Part shown: positions 41,055 to 52,310 of the stretch, in pieces
Position numbering within the stretch: the stretch's first letter is position 1
Layout: every line of letters begins with the position of its first letter
Source: Nothopassalora personata
Lineage: Eukaryota; Ascomycota; Dothideomycetes; Mycosphaerellales; Mycosphaerellaceae
Direction: 5' to 3'
Assembly: GCA_033816765.1 (NCBI GenBank)
Contig: CM066293.1
Location: 1,612,001-1,676,000 of the forward strand
DNA length: 64,000 nt
Translations under genes and position numbers: made by a program
The notes under the pieces: generated by a model
Database searches by the model: none
Told to the model about the DNA's origin: nothing
Seen by the model: the letters and a program-made list of their open reading frames with translations, nothing else

Positions 41055-44000
41055 ATGAGCAAGCGGCAATTCAAATCGCAGGCGAGCAGTGGCCGTGTGG
41101 GAGGCGGCTTCGGTGGCTTTGGCAGTGCGGCTGGCTTTGGCTCTTCGGGATCATCAGTCCTATCGTACATCCAGGAGCCACCGGACTACTCGCTGATCAG
41201 CGACTCCAATGTTGTTGTGGCGTTCAAGAATCTTTCAAAGAAGGACAGTACCACCAAGGCCAAAGCACTCGAGGATTTGCAGAATATTCTGGTCGCAACC
41301 GACCGGGAAGCAGAAGAGGCGATAGTCGAAGCATGGGTGCGTGTCCCTCCAAGTTGCATCACAAGCGTAGGTGGTAACAGTCTTTCTTCAGGTCAAGCTC
41401 TTTCCTCGCTTATCTATTGATAATGCCCGCCGCGTTCGTCAACTGGCACACCAGTTCAATGGGCAGCTATGCGCGAAGTGTGGTAAGCGGATAGCGAAAC
41501 ACTTGCCACGGCTGGCTGCACCATGGCTGGCTGGTACATTTGATGCAGATCGAACATCTGCCAAAGCTGCTCAAGATGCCCTCTCAGCTGTTTTCCCGAC
41601 GCCAGAAAAGGTACAAGGTCTTCGGAAGACTTTTCACGAATCAATCATTGAGTACTGTAGAGATGCTCTACTGAACGAGACTGTGCAGACTCTGAGTGAC
41701 GAACGCTCTGTTAGTTCCGACGATGCAGAAACTACCTTTGCTCGTGTAGCAGCTGGCAGTATGGCCGCTGCCACAAGCTTGCTGGAAAGCCTATCTCAGG
41801 AGGACATTTCCAAGCAGAATCACCTCTACGAACAGATCCTCAAGGACGGGAAACTCTGGGACTATGCCACTCACGCAGACGCGAGCGTCAGAAAATCAAT
41901 GCATAGAATGGTACAGGTTTGCATCAGAAAGCACCCTGGCCTGCTCGAGAATAATCTCAAGGCCGCCAGCAAAGCGTATGTTTACAAGGGCCTGCCTTCC
42001 AATCAGATGACATCCGCAATCGACTTTACGCAGGCTCTTCTCGGGTTGACTGCCGCATTCCCTAGCATATGGACAGACGCATACACTGGCAAGAAGCCAG
42101 CTGTTTCACGTTTACAGCAGTTCTTGAAGCATGGCTCACACTCTGGCACTGTCAGCTTCTGGGAGATCGCGAGGGAGCTGCTGTGCAAGCTGCCCACGGA
42201 GGTCTACCCGAAGACTTACGAAGAAGTCTCAGATCTATTGCTCGCCGCGCGGGATGGCGTAAGCAAGAAAGAGGAACGCTTCAACGCATCTGCTGCTTGG
42301 CCGACTTACTTCACCCTGGTCGATCTGGTTACTCGGCCCTTAGCGGAGGAGGACGCCGAGAGTCTGCTTGAAGCGTTTGCAATGCCGCTTGTCAACCAAT
42401 ACCTTCACCCTGCCGAAGAGAGCGCCAAGTGGAGCATCACCGTTGCGCGACCAGCAGCGCTTGTGGCGCAGGTGGCCCTCATACACCGTATATCGTCCCT
42501 GTTTGAGCGAAGTTGGCCGCATCTTGCCGACAAAGTAATCGAAACAGCCAAGATGTCGCTACCAGAGCAGGCTAAGGACTTTGAAAAGTCACAGAAACAT
42601 GTGGCTTCCTCGGGAGAACGATGGGCTGATCTCCAAAAAGAGCTCTACGCTGAAGAGTACTCCTTGCCAGAATCTGTCGTGGGTGTATTCGTGATCGCGA
42701 ATACACAGATCTTAACAGAATGTGTTGCTCTACTCAAGACGCGGAATGGCAAGCCCTATGGTGCCGCAGCAGCTATTGAACAGCAACTTAGAGCTTGTGG
42801 CTCTCAATTAATGCAGGACACCGCGTTTCGTCAGATCCTCTCGGATTTTGTGCTCCTGGAAGTTCCCAAGCTCATGTACAGTCCCTCGCAAAGGCATCTT
42901 GTGGGTTGTCTGTATGCTTTGAAGGCGGACTCTCAATTCCCGAACGCATTCAGGCAGACATTGGCGAGAATCCTAGACGCAGAGGAGCCAGTGGAGCAGG
43001 AATTAAGTGCGATTCACTCTCTGTTCCCGATGAACACGCCGTCGGAAGCTGTCGAACTCGCTCGTGCAGACGAGCGATTACAGAGTGTACTCTCCGAGCG
43101 CCTTGCAGGTGCTAGCCACGCCTCACTGCTAGCTGACATGCTCAAGCTTGGCATCACTTCCGGGCCGACCGCGGACACGGTGCTTGCAAAGCTGCTGAAT
43201 GGTTTATCTGTCGCTGGTCCTGGCGTGCACTCGAGTCTTACTGCGTTTGATCGACTGGCAACTGGCAATCAGGCGGTCATCCGAGAATTTGTAGGCAAAG
43301 ATGCTGGCGCAAAGCTACTTCCCACCGTGCTGCACCTCGAGCAATCGCCTGATGATAATGTTGCGGAAGCCGCGACATCTTTATCGGCCCATCTAACCTC
43401 AGCCATGGGCGATGCTGCCGCAGATGCCAAATACGGTACCATAATGCATAGCTTGGAGAAAACCACAAGCACATCACTGCCAATCGACGCGGTCCTGGAC
43501 TTGACCGAGAAGACGATTGGTGAGAACGTCGAGCCTGCGACAGTAAGAAGTCTGCTGCCGAGTTTCGAGCTGTGGAAAACTTCGATAGTGGCAGTAATGA
43601 AGCCACCGAAGGCATCGCTTGGACTACTGAGCTCGCTGGGCGGTGCAGTGCACCTTGTGCGCTCAGAGGCCTCCCCCGCCAGTACTCGAGCTCAATACGA
43701 TGCAGCAGGACTCTCTCAGGCGTTGCGCCTCGCAATCTATCTGGCCAAATTGATGAGTCGTCCTGGAGTTTTGCAGAGTCTCGGCACCGATGCAGTCTAC
43801 GTGTTGATACTGCTCAATATATGTGTGCTGCTGGCAGAAGACAGCACAAGTGTGCTCGGTGCGAATGCCTTGTGGCTTGTTTCGGAGAGTCAAGCGCTGG
43901 AGCACGAGGTCATGGACTTCATGGCAAGTGCCAATACCGCTCTCAAGCTCTACTGGAATGATGCGGCCCCGAGTCTGCGACAGCATGAAGACGCATCCTT

Positions 44001-46000
44001 CTTTGCAGTTGCAAGCTCGCTAGGAGAGCAGCACCAGCAAGATTCACCAATGACATACTACACAGCACTGGTGTCTGCAAAGGCTTACGAGAACCTCTTC
44101 GAGCTGCATGGATATTCGAATGAACGCACAAAGTCGTGTGAAGACAAGCTCAAAGCTCAGAAGACTAGCAAGGATCGCCTTTCGCTGGTCTCACTACTTG
44201 TTGGCTTTGCCCAGCCTTTATCAGGCAGTCAAGTTCTCACTCAATACTTCAATGAGCTTGTTGCGGATCTCACAGACTTGAAGCTGGAATGTGCCAAGCA
44301 GCGCGGCCTGGAACTGCTCATAACCTTGAACGCTGTCCTGCACACTCAAGACGATATCGCCTCGTCTGTCCAAAAGACACGGATGATCTTCTTCGTAAAG
44401 CACATTATTACCTGGTTGACGGCGGAGACCTCCCCTGTACTTGCCACGGAAGTTTGCAAGTCGTTAGCCGCGTTGTTGCCGACAATCTCAGATACGTATG
44501 GCGAACACTGGTCCCAGATCATTAACTTCCTGGAAACGTTCTGGTCCTCACCCGCATCGGTTTCTGACGGTTCGGTTGTGTCAGAGACCGGTGTTCTGCT
44601 TGTTCATGCATCTCTCAAACTCTACGCGGCTCTTGAACGGCTTACCAAGGAGGAGGAGCCAAACGACGATCTTCTTGATGAGATGAAAGAGCACAAAGGT
44701 ACTCTGCACAACGGTCTGATCGAGCTGCTCAAATCATCCAGTGATGTGTCTGATGAGAAACATCAACCGCTGATGGTCACAAATGAATTGCTTGCGAGGC
44801 AGCTTAACCGAGCGCCCTTCAAGCCGGTATCCGAAATGGAAGAACTATTTGGTCTTCTATACACTCCGTCACACGCTGTTCAGGGTACTGCATTCGATCT
44901 ATTGCACAAGCAGATTCCTGCAGCTCAAGAGCAGGTTTCGTTCGATGCTGCATTGGATGACAAGAGAGCACCGCTGCCAGATGAGCTACTGTCACTCATC
45001 ATTGACACCCCAACGCTCGATTCGCTGGCTGACGCATCTTTCGATCGGGCTATGCCATCGGCGCTGCAAGGATATCTTTACAGCTGGCGCTTGCTGTTCG
45101 ACCACTTCACCAACTCAAGCTATCGTGTGAAAGAAGACTATGTGGAGCAGCTCAGGGACGGTGGATATTTGCCCGGTCTGCTGAACCTGGTTTTCGACTT
45201 TCTTGGACACACTAGAGGCAGGCCTATCGACGCATCGAAGTTTGATGTTCAAGAATACATCGGCGACAGCGAGCCCGATCCTGAGCGGGATGTTCAGTGG
45301 CTGCTGAGCCATCTGTACTACCTCGCACTAACGAACCTGCCCAGCATGGTAAAGTCCTACTTCCTCGAAATCCGCTCTCGGCAAACGTCGCAAGCTATTG
45401 AGAGCTGGACAGCCAAGTACATCTCGCCTTTGCTGGTGACCGCTAGCTTGCAGTCCGTGGCAGACTGGGCAGACAAGAGCGTCAAGGATGACCCAGACTA
45501 TGAGAACATGAGCGTCAAGGTTGGGATGCGCAGCAAGGAGATCAATGTCAGCTACTTGGTCGATGAGCAGACAATGGCTATCAAAGTGATATTGCCAGAC
45601 ACCTACCCGCTGGACTCTGCCAAGGTCGTCAGCGTCAATCGCGTGGCTGTGAAGGAAGAAAAGTGGCGAAGCTGGTTGCTGAACTGTCAAGGTGTCATCA
45701 CATTCTCGGTGAGCCTCGTGAACACTTTTACATATCCTTGGAATGTTTGGCTAACAATTTTTACAGAACGGCAGTATCACGGATGGCTTGTCTGCGTGGC
45801 GCAAGAACGTTGTTGGTGCTCTCAAGGGCCAAACGGAGTGTGCTATCTGCTACTCCATCATAAGCAGCGAGAAGCAACTGCCGACCAAGCGTTGCCCGAC
45901 TTGCAAGAACTTGTTCCACGCAGGTTGTCTATTCAAGTGGTTCAAGACTAGCAACGCTAGCACTTGTCCACTGTGCAGGAATCCATTCAACTTCAATTAG
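41055..46000 (+). CDS. RKR1: Listerin E3 ubiquitin ligase (Ltn1/Rkr1)
   Basis: Ubiquitin ligase of the ribosome quality control complex; it modifies stalled nascent chains on 60S subunits. Exons are 41055-41336, 41392-45708 and 45767-46000, giving 1610 residues, close to the yeast length. The N-terminal domain begins MSKRQFKSQASSGRVGGGFG and has the conserved DSNVVVAFKNLSKKDSTTKA and AWVKLFPRLSIDNARRVRQL, the latter spanning intron 1. A long HEAT-like helical solenoid follows. The C-terminal RING is of the variant RWD-RING listerin type: ECAICYSIISSEKQLPTKRC, CKNLFHAGCLFKWF and STCPLCRNPF. The second intron (45709-45766) lies just before the RING and must be spliced to reach it; read-through of the intron frame leads to an early stop at 45951. 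Confidence 0.97.
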
Positions 46001-46489
46001 TCAGCAACAGCTGGATCATGGTGCTCGGAGACGGTTCTAGAGTATTGCTAGCCATAGAGGACAGACGCTGCTCACCGAACAAGTGACCCGATCCAGTCAG
46101 TCCAGGTCGTCGTGTCTGTGGCGAAGAAGCTCCCCGTCTTGTGAGCCTACCACTGTGGCTCTGTCGGTGGACTGTGGATCGGTCCATAGCAGTCCGCGCC
46201 CGTGAAGCACGGTCGCACGTCAAGCACACTCCCAGTAAACTTAGTTGGGGTGCATCGAATATTGACCTCGATTACCTAGGCAATAGACAGATTTCATGGT
46301 GCTGTGCTCAAGCGCACCATACTTCTACGCCGAGTGGCCGGCATCGGGCAACGGTCGCCACCTCCTACTGACGTATCTCGAAAGTGAACATCTCATGTTC
46401 GAGCATATGTAAACACTAAAGCTGACCGATCAGGTAAACCACCGCTGGACCACCTCGCAAGCACAAAATCTCCGTCTCGAAGTGATAAT
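46001..46489. other. Intergenic, promoter of the cyclodeaminase-like gene
   Basis: No supported open frame between the listerin stop and the next ATG at 46490. Confidence 0.5.
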
Positions 46490-47566
46490 ATGACCAGCTG
46501 TTTGGTGCTGCCCGATTCTACCGTGAAGGACATCTTGACTGGCCTATCGCGGGACGAAACCCTCGCCTTTCAAGATGCGATAGGGGACTCACTTAGGGAC
46601 TACTCTGTCGGTAACGAACGCCAGTACCAACCAGACTCAGGCGTTGTCGTCCGCCCCAACGGCCAGAAGGTGTTGTGGAGACCTTTCACCTCAACGAACA
46701 GCCTTGGCACCAAGATCATCGTGAATCCTGCACCGCGGAAGGACGGCGAGCAACTACCGTTGCATGGTATATTGACCATTTGCGATGAACAGGGTCTGCC
46801 CACCAGCATCATCAACGCCGAGGAAGTGACTGCTTTCAGGACATCGATGAGTGCTCTGCTGCCATTCCGATGGCGCCGGCGAGTGGAGTACATAGTGGTC
46901 TTCGGAGCCGGGAAGCAGGCACTATGGCATAGTCGACTTGCTCTTGCTATGCGAGGTTCAGAGATCAAGAGTATAATTCTTGTTAACCGGACGAGAGCTA
47001 GAGCACAAACCCTAGTGGACCAACTGCTGGAGGAGAATGAGCGCAGTTGGAAGACGCAGACTGAGATCAGCTGTCTCGACCCGAAAGCCTCAGATTACCA
47101 GAGTCTACTCCAAGAGCGAATCACACAAGCCGATGTTATATTCTGCACCGTGCCGTCCGTGGAGCCAGTGTTTGCTGCCGAAGACATCGGAAACAGCAAG
47201 CGACCAGATCAGCCGCTCATCACCGCCATTGGCTCATGGCAACCAGACATGATCGAGCTGGATCCGGCACTTCTGAGACGCGTGGTCGATAACGGCGGAC
47301 AGGTGGTCGTGGACGATGTACAGAGCTGCCTGCAGCATTCGGGGGAGATCCTCCGTGCCGAGCTGAAGCATGAACAGCTTGTTGAGATAGGAGAGCTGCT
47401 CGACAAAAAGGGCAAAGACTCTAGCTCTACTCATGGGCACTGGTTTGAAGATGGCCTGTTCGTGTACAAGAGTATCGGCGTCAGTCTTACTGACCTGATC
47501 TCCGGCAACGAGATCTTGCGCATTGCCAAGAAGAAAAATGTCGGTATCACGATACCCGATTTTTGA
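46490..47566 (+). CDS. Ornithine cyclodeaminase / mu-crystallin family protein
   Basis: Intronless, 358 residues. NAD(P)-binding family whose members convert ornithine to proline, reduce cyclic imines or make amino-acid-derived precursors. The Rossmann motif VVFGAGKQALWHSRLALAMR is at about 135-154. The substrate-side region LWRPFTSTNSLGTKIIVNPA is followed by TSIINAEEVTAFRTSMSALL. The helix-strand series ends with SIGVSLTDLISGNEIL. All family landmarks are intact. The exact substrate is uncertain; fungal members are often not true ornithine cyclodeaminases. No partner gene is adjacent. Confidence 0.93.
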   Translation: MTSCLVLPDSTVKDILTGLSRDETLAFQDAIGDSLRDYSVGNERQYQPDSGVVVRPNGQKVLWRPFTSTNSLGTKIIVNPAPRKDGEQLPLHGILTICDEQGLPTSIINAEEVTAFRTSMSALLPFRWRRRVEYIVVFGAGKQALWHSRLALAMRGSEIKSIILVNRTRARAQTLVDQLLEENERSWKTQTEISCLDPKASDYQSLLQERITQADVIFCTVPSVEPVFAAEDIGNSKRPDQPLITAIGSWQPDMIELDPALLRRVVDNGGQVVVDDVQSCLQHSGEILRAELKHEQLVEIGELLDKKGKDSSSTHGHWFEDGLFVYKSIGVSLTDLISGNEILRIAKKKNVGITIPDF

Positions 47567-48084
47567 AAGAGCCTCCGCCAGCAAGGCATGTCACTTTGAA
47601 AGTGCAAAAAGTTTGATAGCACTTTATGCTTGCATCTGAACGGTTGTCTCTGGCTTGTCCCGTCTTCCGTGCGCTTCGTCGGCATAAACCCGGATACGGT
47701 CCGCCTTGAGCACTTTACCTTGGCGCAAACCCGGCCACACTTGCCGCTATACACATTCTCTATAGGGTCCCCACACCGGCGGCTCTTTGTCTATTCTGCT
47801 GCGCAAAGATCGCTCGGCGAAGGAAGCATATTGCGGTCAAACCGGTCAATCATATTGCTCTCGTTGGCCGCAAACACGCTCTTCCCCTCATGCATAGACA
47901 GAAGTGTAGGAACCGGATTACTGCGATGCTTAAACCGAGCCTCCTATTCGATAGGTATGCCACAGCTCCACCGCAATCTTGTGCACCGAGCATAGCATGA
48001 AAATAAAGATTATCCACGGTGCCTGTGCTCTGCTTCGTTGCTTACCTTCGACATTGGCTCTGTGACGCTGATCTGATCTATATC
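47567..48084. other. Intergenic
   Basis: 3' flank of the cyclodeaminase-like gene and 5' flank of the permease pseudogene. An open frame at 47630-47995 has no recognisable feature. Confidence 0.45.
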
Positions 48085-49453
48085 ATGACGATGACCGCCT
48101 CCTTCACGGGATCGAAAAAGGGAGAGAAGTACGGTGTCGAATCGACAGGAGTCGAGACTCTCCAGGGGGGCGACGCCCAAGCCTGCAGCAATGACTAGCT
48201 TCACCGGCGTCTAGAAGGCCGACATGTCCAGCTAATCGCCATTTGAGGTGCTGTCGGCACTGCCACCTTCGTCACGATCGGACCTGCTCTAGTAAGAGCT
48301 GGGCCCGGCAGCTTGCTCATCGCCGTTATTCTATGCTCCGGCGTTCTGTCCTTGGTCAACAACTCGATTGCAGAAATGAGTTCGTTCATGCCCATCAGCA
48401 CTTCCTTCGTCCAGATGGCCTGCGTTCTTCATAGTCGGGCTAGAATCCGTTTCAATGGTTGCTGGCAAGACCAAGGCCCCTCGCAGGATCTTGAGAACAG
48501 CATTCAACACGACCTACGTGCGCTTCTTTACATTCTTCGCGCTCGCTGCTCTATGCATTCGGTGAATTACTCCCATGGGGACAATTATGCAAAAACTACT
48601 CCTATAGGGACTCATAGGGATGCCAAATTACTGCCATAGGGACACATTATGGCAGTCGCTCTTTACACGACTTCTTTATGTACTACTGTTATTTAATATA
48701 CTCTGCTAGCTTATACGAGCATGTTGAATAATAGTAGTACGTTTCAATCCCAACGACTCGCAGCTCGTAGCTTGTATAAGTTGCGAGTAGGTAAAGAGTA
48801 GCTCGGGGAGCAAGGACGACACAACAAGCAAGATAGGGCTTGTCTAAGATATACAATGCGGACATATAGGCGAGAGCCGACATTCGGAGCAACATCGTAT
48901 GGTTAACTATGTTATAGGTGCAAAAAATGAAGATTGCCATAATGTGTCCCTATAGCAGTAATTTGGCATCCCTATAAGTCCCCATGGGAGTAATTTTTGC
49001 ATAGTTGTCCCTATGGGAGTAATAAAGGACATAATTGTCCCCATGGGAGTAATTCACCGTCTATGCATTGGTCGTGCAGCATGTAATTCAGGCTCGGATA
49101 GCAGCTGAAACGACTCCAGGCATCGCCATACCATACAACGACACGACCATTGTCGGCATCGTGACAGGCGCTACTGACGGCGCTGGGACTGGCGGCGCTG
49201 CCTAGCCCTACGCGATCGCAACGGGTAACCTCTGGATTTCGATCTTACCATCTATCACTAACGCGCTGATCATGACCAGTATCTTCTCCGCCAGCAATAC
49301 TTATGCCTTGTGTGGACCCCGAACGCTCTACGGCCTGGCGCTCGAAGGACAGGCTCCGGAGTTCCTGCTCAAGGTAACGAAGAACGGTCTGCCGATCTAC
49401 TGCCTAGCAGTCACACTCTCCTTCGGACTACTGGCATTCTTGCCCTTCAGTCG
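48085..49453 (+). pseudogene. Amino-acid permease pseudogene, interrupted by a MITE
   Basis: Recognisable pieces of a fungal amino-acid permease (AAP family, plasma-membrane amino acid/H+ symporter) occur in order. They are MTMTASFTGSKKGEKYGVES, then GPALVRAGPGSLLIAVILCS and NNSIAEMSSFMPISTSF, then ESVSMVAGKTKAPRRILRTA with FFTFFALAALCI, and finally SILPSITNALIMTSIFSASN and YGLALEGQAPEFLLKVTKNG. Lesions: a TGA near 48244 where Gly is expected, loss of the middle helices between about 48420 and 48430, a 500-bp MITE at 48560-49059 splitting the FALAALCI helix, a short extra stretch after it, a TAG at about 49204, and an abrupt end near 49450 where sequence switches to an F-box-like fragment. 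Not functional. Confidence 0.85.
48550..49069. mobile_element. 500-bp MITE with long inverted repeats and 10-bp target duplication (MULE-like)
   Basis: The element is 48560-49059. TCTATGCATT flanks it on both sides (48550-48559 and 49060-49069). Both ends, read inward, start CGGTGAATTACTCCCATGGG and are identical for 30 bp. The right arm then carries an extra 30-bp subrepeat before both arms continue alike for about 60 bp more (GGGATGCCAAATTACTGC and ACACATTATGGCA in both). A 10-bp duplication with long, internally repetitive terminal repeats fits Mutator-like non-autonomous elements. No coding capacity. Confidence 0.88.
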
Positions 49454-50152
49454 CTCGATGTCCGAATCACCACCCAGTTCCACGATCCTGCACCCGAACT
49501 CAATCTCGGATTTACAGAAGTTCAGCAAGTCTTCGCCAACGACCTGAGATCACACCAAATTTCTTCCAACCTGCGTCATCTCAACATATGTACCGTCGAG
49601 ATGATGTGGGGCTATCGTCCTCCATTTGACCCTCGAGGTCTGTACTTTCCCGACTTGATCTCCTTGGCTCTCGGAAGAGTCACCTTCGCCTACGATTGGC
49701 AGCTTGACTGGGTGATCGGCAACGCCAAGACATTGGAGATCCTCGCTCTTACAGATTGCATGATGTTGACTGGCGGGGCCGAAAGCGATGAGGTCGAGGC
49801 TCCTTCAGCTACTGACAACAAGCAATGGTGGTGGCTTTTTGACACTCGTTGGTATGAGTACTTCAATCGCTTCCAATGCGAACTGCCCCTTCTGAAGCGC
49901 TTCATCACGTGCGCTAGCTCGAGTCCCTCGCGATTAGAGGGGCTGGACGGACCAAACGCGCTGTCTTGCTCGAGCTGTATGATGAGCACTGGAAGCTACG
50001 GGTTCTTAGGCTATTGCGAGGCTTATAAGGCAGAGGACGGAGTGCCAGTCTATGAAGAAGCTGACGGGTTGTATGACGAGGCGCCATCGGCTCCAGATTG
50101 TTATAAGGAGGACAGAAGGGCTCTCGATGAACTACTCGAAGCGATCACCTAA
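49454..50152 (+). pseudogene. F-box/LRR-like protein C-terminal fragment fused to permease relic
   Basis: An open frame runs 49310-50152. From about 49450 it reads like the C-terminal half of fungal F-box/leucine-rich proteins: SSNLRHLNICTVEMMWGYRP, PDLISLALGRVTFAYDWQLD and NAKTLEILALTDCMMLTGGA, then a Glu/Asp-rich end. The 5' part of the open frame is permease DNA read in the wrong frame, so no native start or F-box domain is present. Either a truncated pseudogene or, if transcribed, a chimeric reading frame. No stop occurs within the fragment. Confidence 0.5.
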
Positions 50153-50559
50153 CTAGCACACTCATGATCACACATTCCGCACAGCGAGGAAACTACCAGG
50201 GAGCGAAACGCCAAGGAATTCCAAATCTACATATCGAGGGAAATGGGAACCAACTGAAGGTGCGAACGCCGCCGCAGTGTAAAGAAAGCTCGTCAAAGGT
50301 TGAGAGCACTCGAGAACCTCACTTGGACAGGCGATTTTCACATTTCAATAATGGGAAGATACACAACACCACCTTTGTCCAAAGCTTTGATGCATTAGAA
50401 CTGAGCTAGTGTACACAACTCATGCCTCATACCCTCGTTATACAAAACCCTCAAACTCCTCCGCTCATGCCATGCTGTGCTCTGTTACGCTTGAGTAATC
50501 AACCCACCTAACAGTACCATTGTCATTCGAGTTGCTTTTGTGTCGTCTGCGGCATCGCT
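50153..50559. other. Intergenic
   Basis: Lies between the F-box-like fragment and the convergent Hsp30 gene. No supported gene. Confidence 0.5.
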
Positions 50560-51273
50560 TTACTCAATATTGATGCGCTTGCTACTTGGAGCCTGAGCCT
50601 TCGGAACAATAATACTCAGAATGCCATCCTTCAAGCTGGCCTTGACCGCATCCTGATCCACTCTTGTTGGGAACGAGAAAGTCCTGGCGAATTCGCCGAC
50701 CGAACGCTCAGAGACCCAGTAGCGGCTGTGCTGCTGCTTGTGCTCGCCTTGAGACTTCTGGACTTGCGTGTACTTGCCGTTTTGACCAGAAGATTGGGCA
50801 CCCTCCTCCTCGACCGAAGGCTTGTGGTAGTTGTCCTTATGCTCGCCTTCAGTCAACTTGCCTTGTTCCTGGGCACCTTCGATGAATCCAGTGGGACGCT
50901 CGCCCTCTTCACGAGAGTGTTCGGTGCGACCCTTGATGGTAAGAGTTTGGGCATCGGTGAACTCGATGGTGATGTTCTTCTGCTCGATGCCTGGAAGTTC
51001 GCCGTGCAACTCGTAGGAGTCTTTGTTCTCTTTGACGTCGAACTTGGGTGTGAAGGTCCTCAAGCTGGAGGAGAAGCCTGAGAGCGTCCCATTACCTGAG
51101 CCACCACGTCGCTGGACGTGGTTGGCATAGTCGTCCATGAGCTGGAACATGGGAGCGAACTCGTTGTTGATGAAGCGTGGGAAGAGAGACATCTTGCGGG
51201 TTGTTGTGGTATAGGGTCGACTTGCTTTGATGACTTGTGGTAGTCGCTTGTTCGTGATGCGGATGGCTTGCAT
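50560..51273 (-). CDS. HSP30: Small heat-shock protein, Hsp20/Hsp30 type
   Basis: ATP-independent chaperone with an alpha-crystallin domain. Intronless; 237 residues from 51273, or 210 from the internal ATG of MSLFPRFINNEFAPMFQLMD, which is the usual start of fungal Hsp30. The extra N-terminal 27 residues (basic, Ser/Thr-rich) could instead be a mitochondrial presequence. The domain starts at FTPKFDVKENKDSYELHGEL, continues with NITIEFTDAQTLTIKGR, and ends with the family pair SERSVGEFARTFSFP and LKDGILSIIVPKA. A hydrophilic 70-residue insert (about 122-185) splits the domain, as in other fungal Hsp30 proteins. TATA and heat-shock elements lie upstream. Confidence 0.95.
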   Translation of the reverse strand: MQAIRITNKRLPQVIKASRPYTTTTRKMSLFPRFINNEFAPMFQLMDDYANHVQRRGGSGNGTLSGFSSSLRTFTPKFDVKENKDSYELHGELPGIEQKNITIEFTDAQTLTIKGRTEHSREEGERPTGFIEGAQEQGKLTEGEHKDNYHKPSVEEEGAQSSGQNGKYTQVQKSQGEHKQQHSRYWVSERSVGEFARTFSFPTRVDQDAVKASLKDGILSIIVPKAQAPSSKRINIE

Positions 51274-51330
51274 GTAGATGATTGTTTCGTTGTGGCTAAA
51301 TGATCAATACAACGGCGTTGTTGGAGGCAT

Positions 51331-51478
51331 CTTTATACCTTCGTCATGGCAGCTTCGAACGTTCCAGTAAGTGTGGCGTCGAACGTGCGGGCACTGTGGA
51401 GAAGTTTCGTGATGGCTCTCGTCAGCTTCACTCGATCACATGCTTGCGCGGCCTCTGGCATTCTGGAGTATTCCAGAG
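51331..51478 (-). promoter_or_regulatory. Hsp30 promoter: TATA box and heat-shock elements
   Basis: On the minus strand a GGTATAAAG box (51331-51339) lies about 60 bp before the ATG at 51273. Just upstream is GAACGTTC with flanking TTC (51354-51365), the nGAAnnTTCn unit bound by Hsf1. A second palindromic cluster, CTGGAGTATTCCAGAG at about 51463-51478, is a weaker match. Together they predict heat-inducible transcription. Confidence 0.6.
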
Positions 51479-52310
51479 TTTCTTTTGCCAAGCCCGATTA
51501 TTCGCCGAGACAGCTGCGAGTGAACGACTGTCGCCGTGTCACGTGCTTCTGTGCTCCGTCCAGCCCAACGTTCTGTGCAAAGGGAGGCGCTCCTGGTGGT
51601 TGCACACTGAACCTCACGATCGGCAGTGAGACCATGTCCGCCTTGCTTGATTCGCTCGAGCGCGTGTTCGGCGCGAACAGCATTGGATATCGATTGGCTG
51701 GGGATACTTCTCGAGAACCGCTGCAGAATAATACACTAAGATCTGTACGACCAGGCCACATGGCTCTGTAAACTTCAACGTCCAGTCTAGTTTGCTCATG
51801 AGCGGTTCCCTCCAGCCACACAATCCCACAAGCGAGCACAGCTACGTGGCTGCCAGGCATACCTGTTCCAGAAACGAGTCATTACAGGAAGCTAAATACC
51901 ACCCTTACAAGAAGCGAATGGCGCCGTCTGGTCGCAGAATACCCCAGTGCGTGCCTCCACCTGCGAAGAATGATGAGAACAGCTAGTTGCGCCGGAAAGA
52001 GCGCCCCTGCCCGAACCCTGCATGCCTTAATCTGCCGGCACTTGTCAAAGGATGGTGTCTGCTAATGCAACAGTCCATGCAAGCTCAGTCGAAGCGGCGT
52101 GGTTTTGTGCGGCGCGAATGCAAGGTACTGGAGCATTGATCAAGGGTGATCGAAGCTTGTTCAGACGTCTTGTCCTCGAGCAACACCATCTCTGCTGGCC
52201 CGCTGGCATTTTGACCGTAAGGTCGTGATTGCTGGCATATGTCCAGACGTAGAATGGGCATCAACTCGCCAGAAACGCCATCGTAAATCGTTCATGTACA
52301 GAAAGTGAGA
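51479..52310. other. Intergenic
   Basis: No supported gene between the Hsp30 promoter and the KXD1 3' end. Overlapping open frames of up to 140 codons run antisense to each other without any family motif. Confidence 0.45.
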
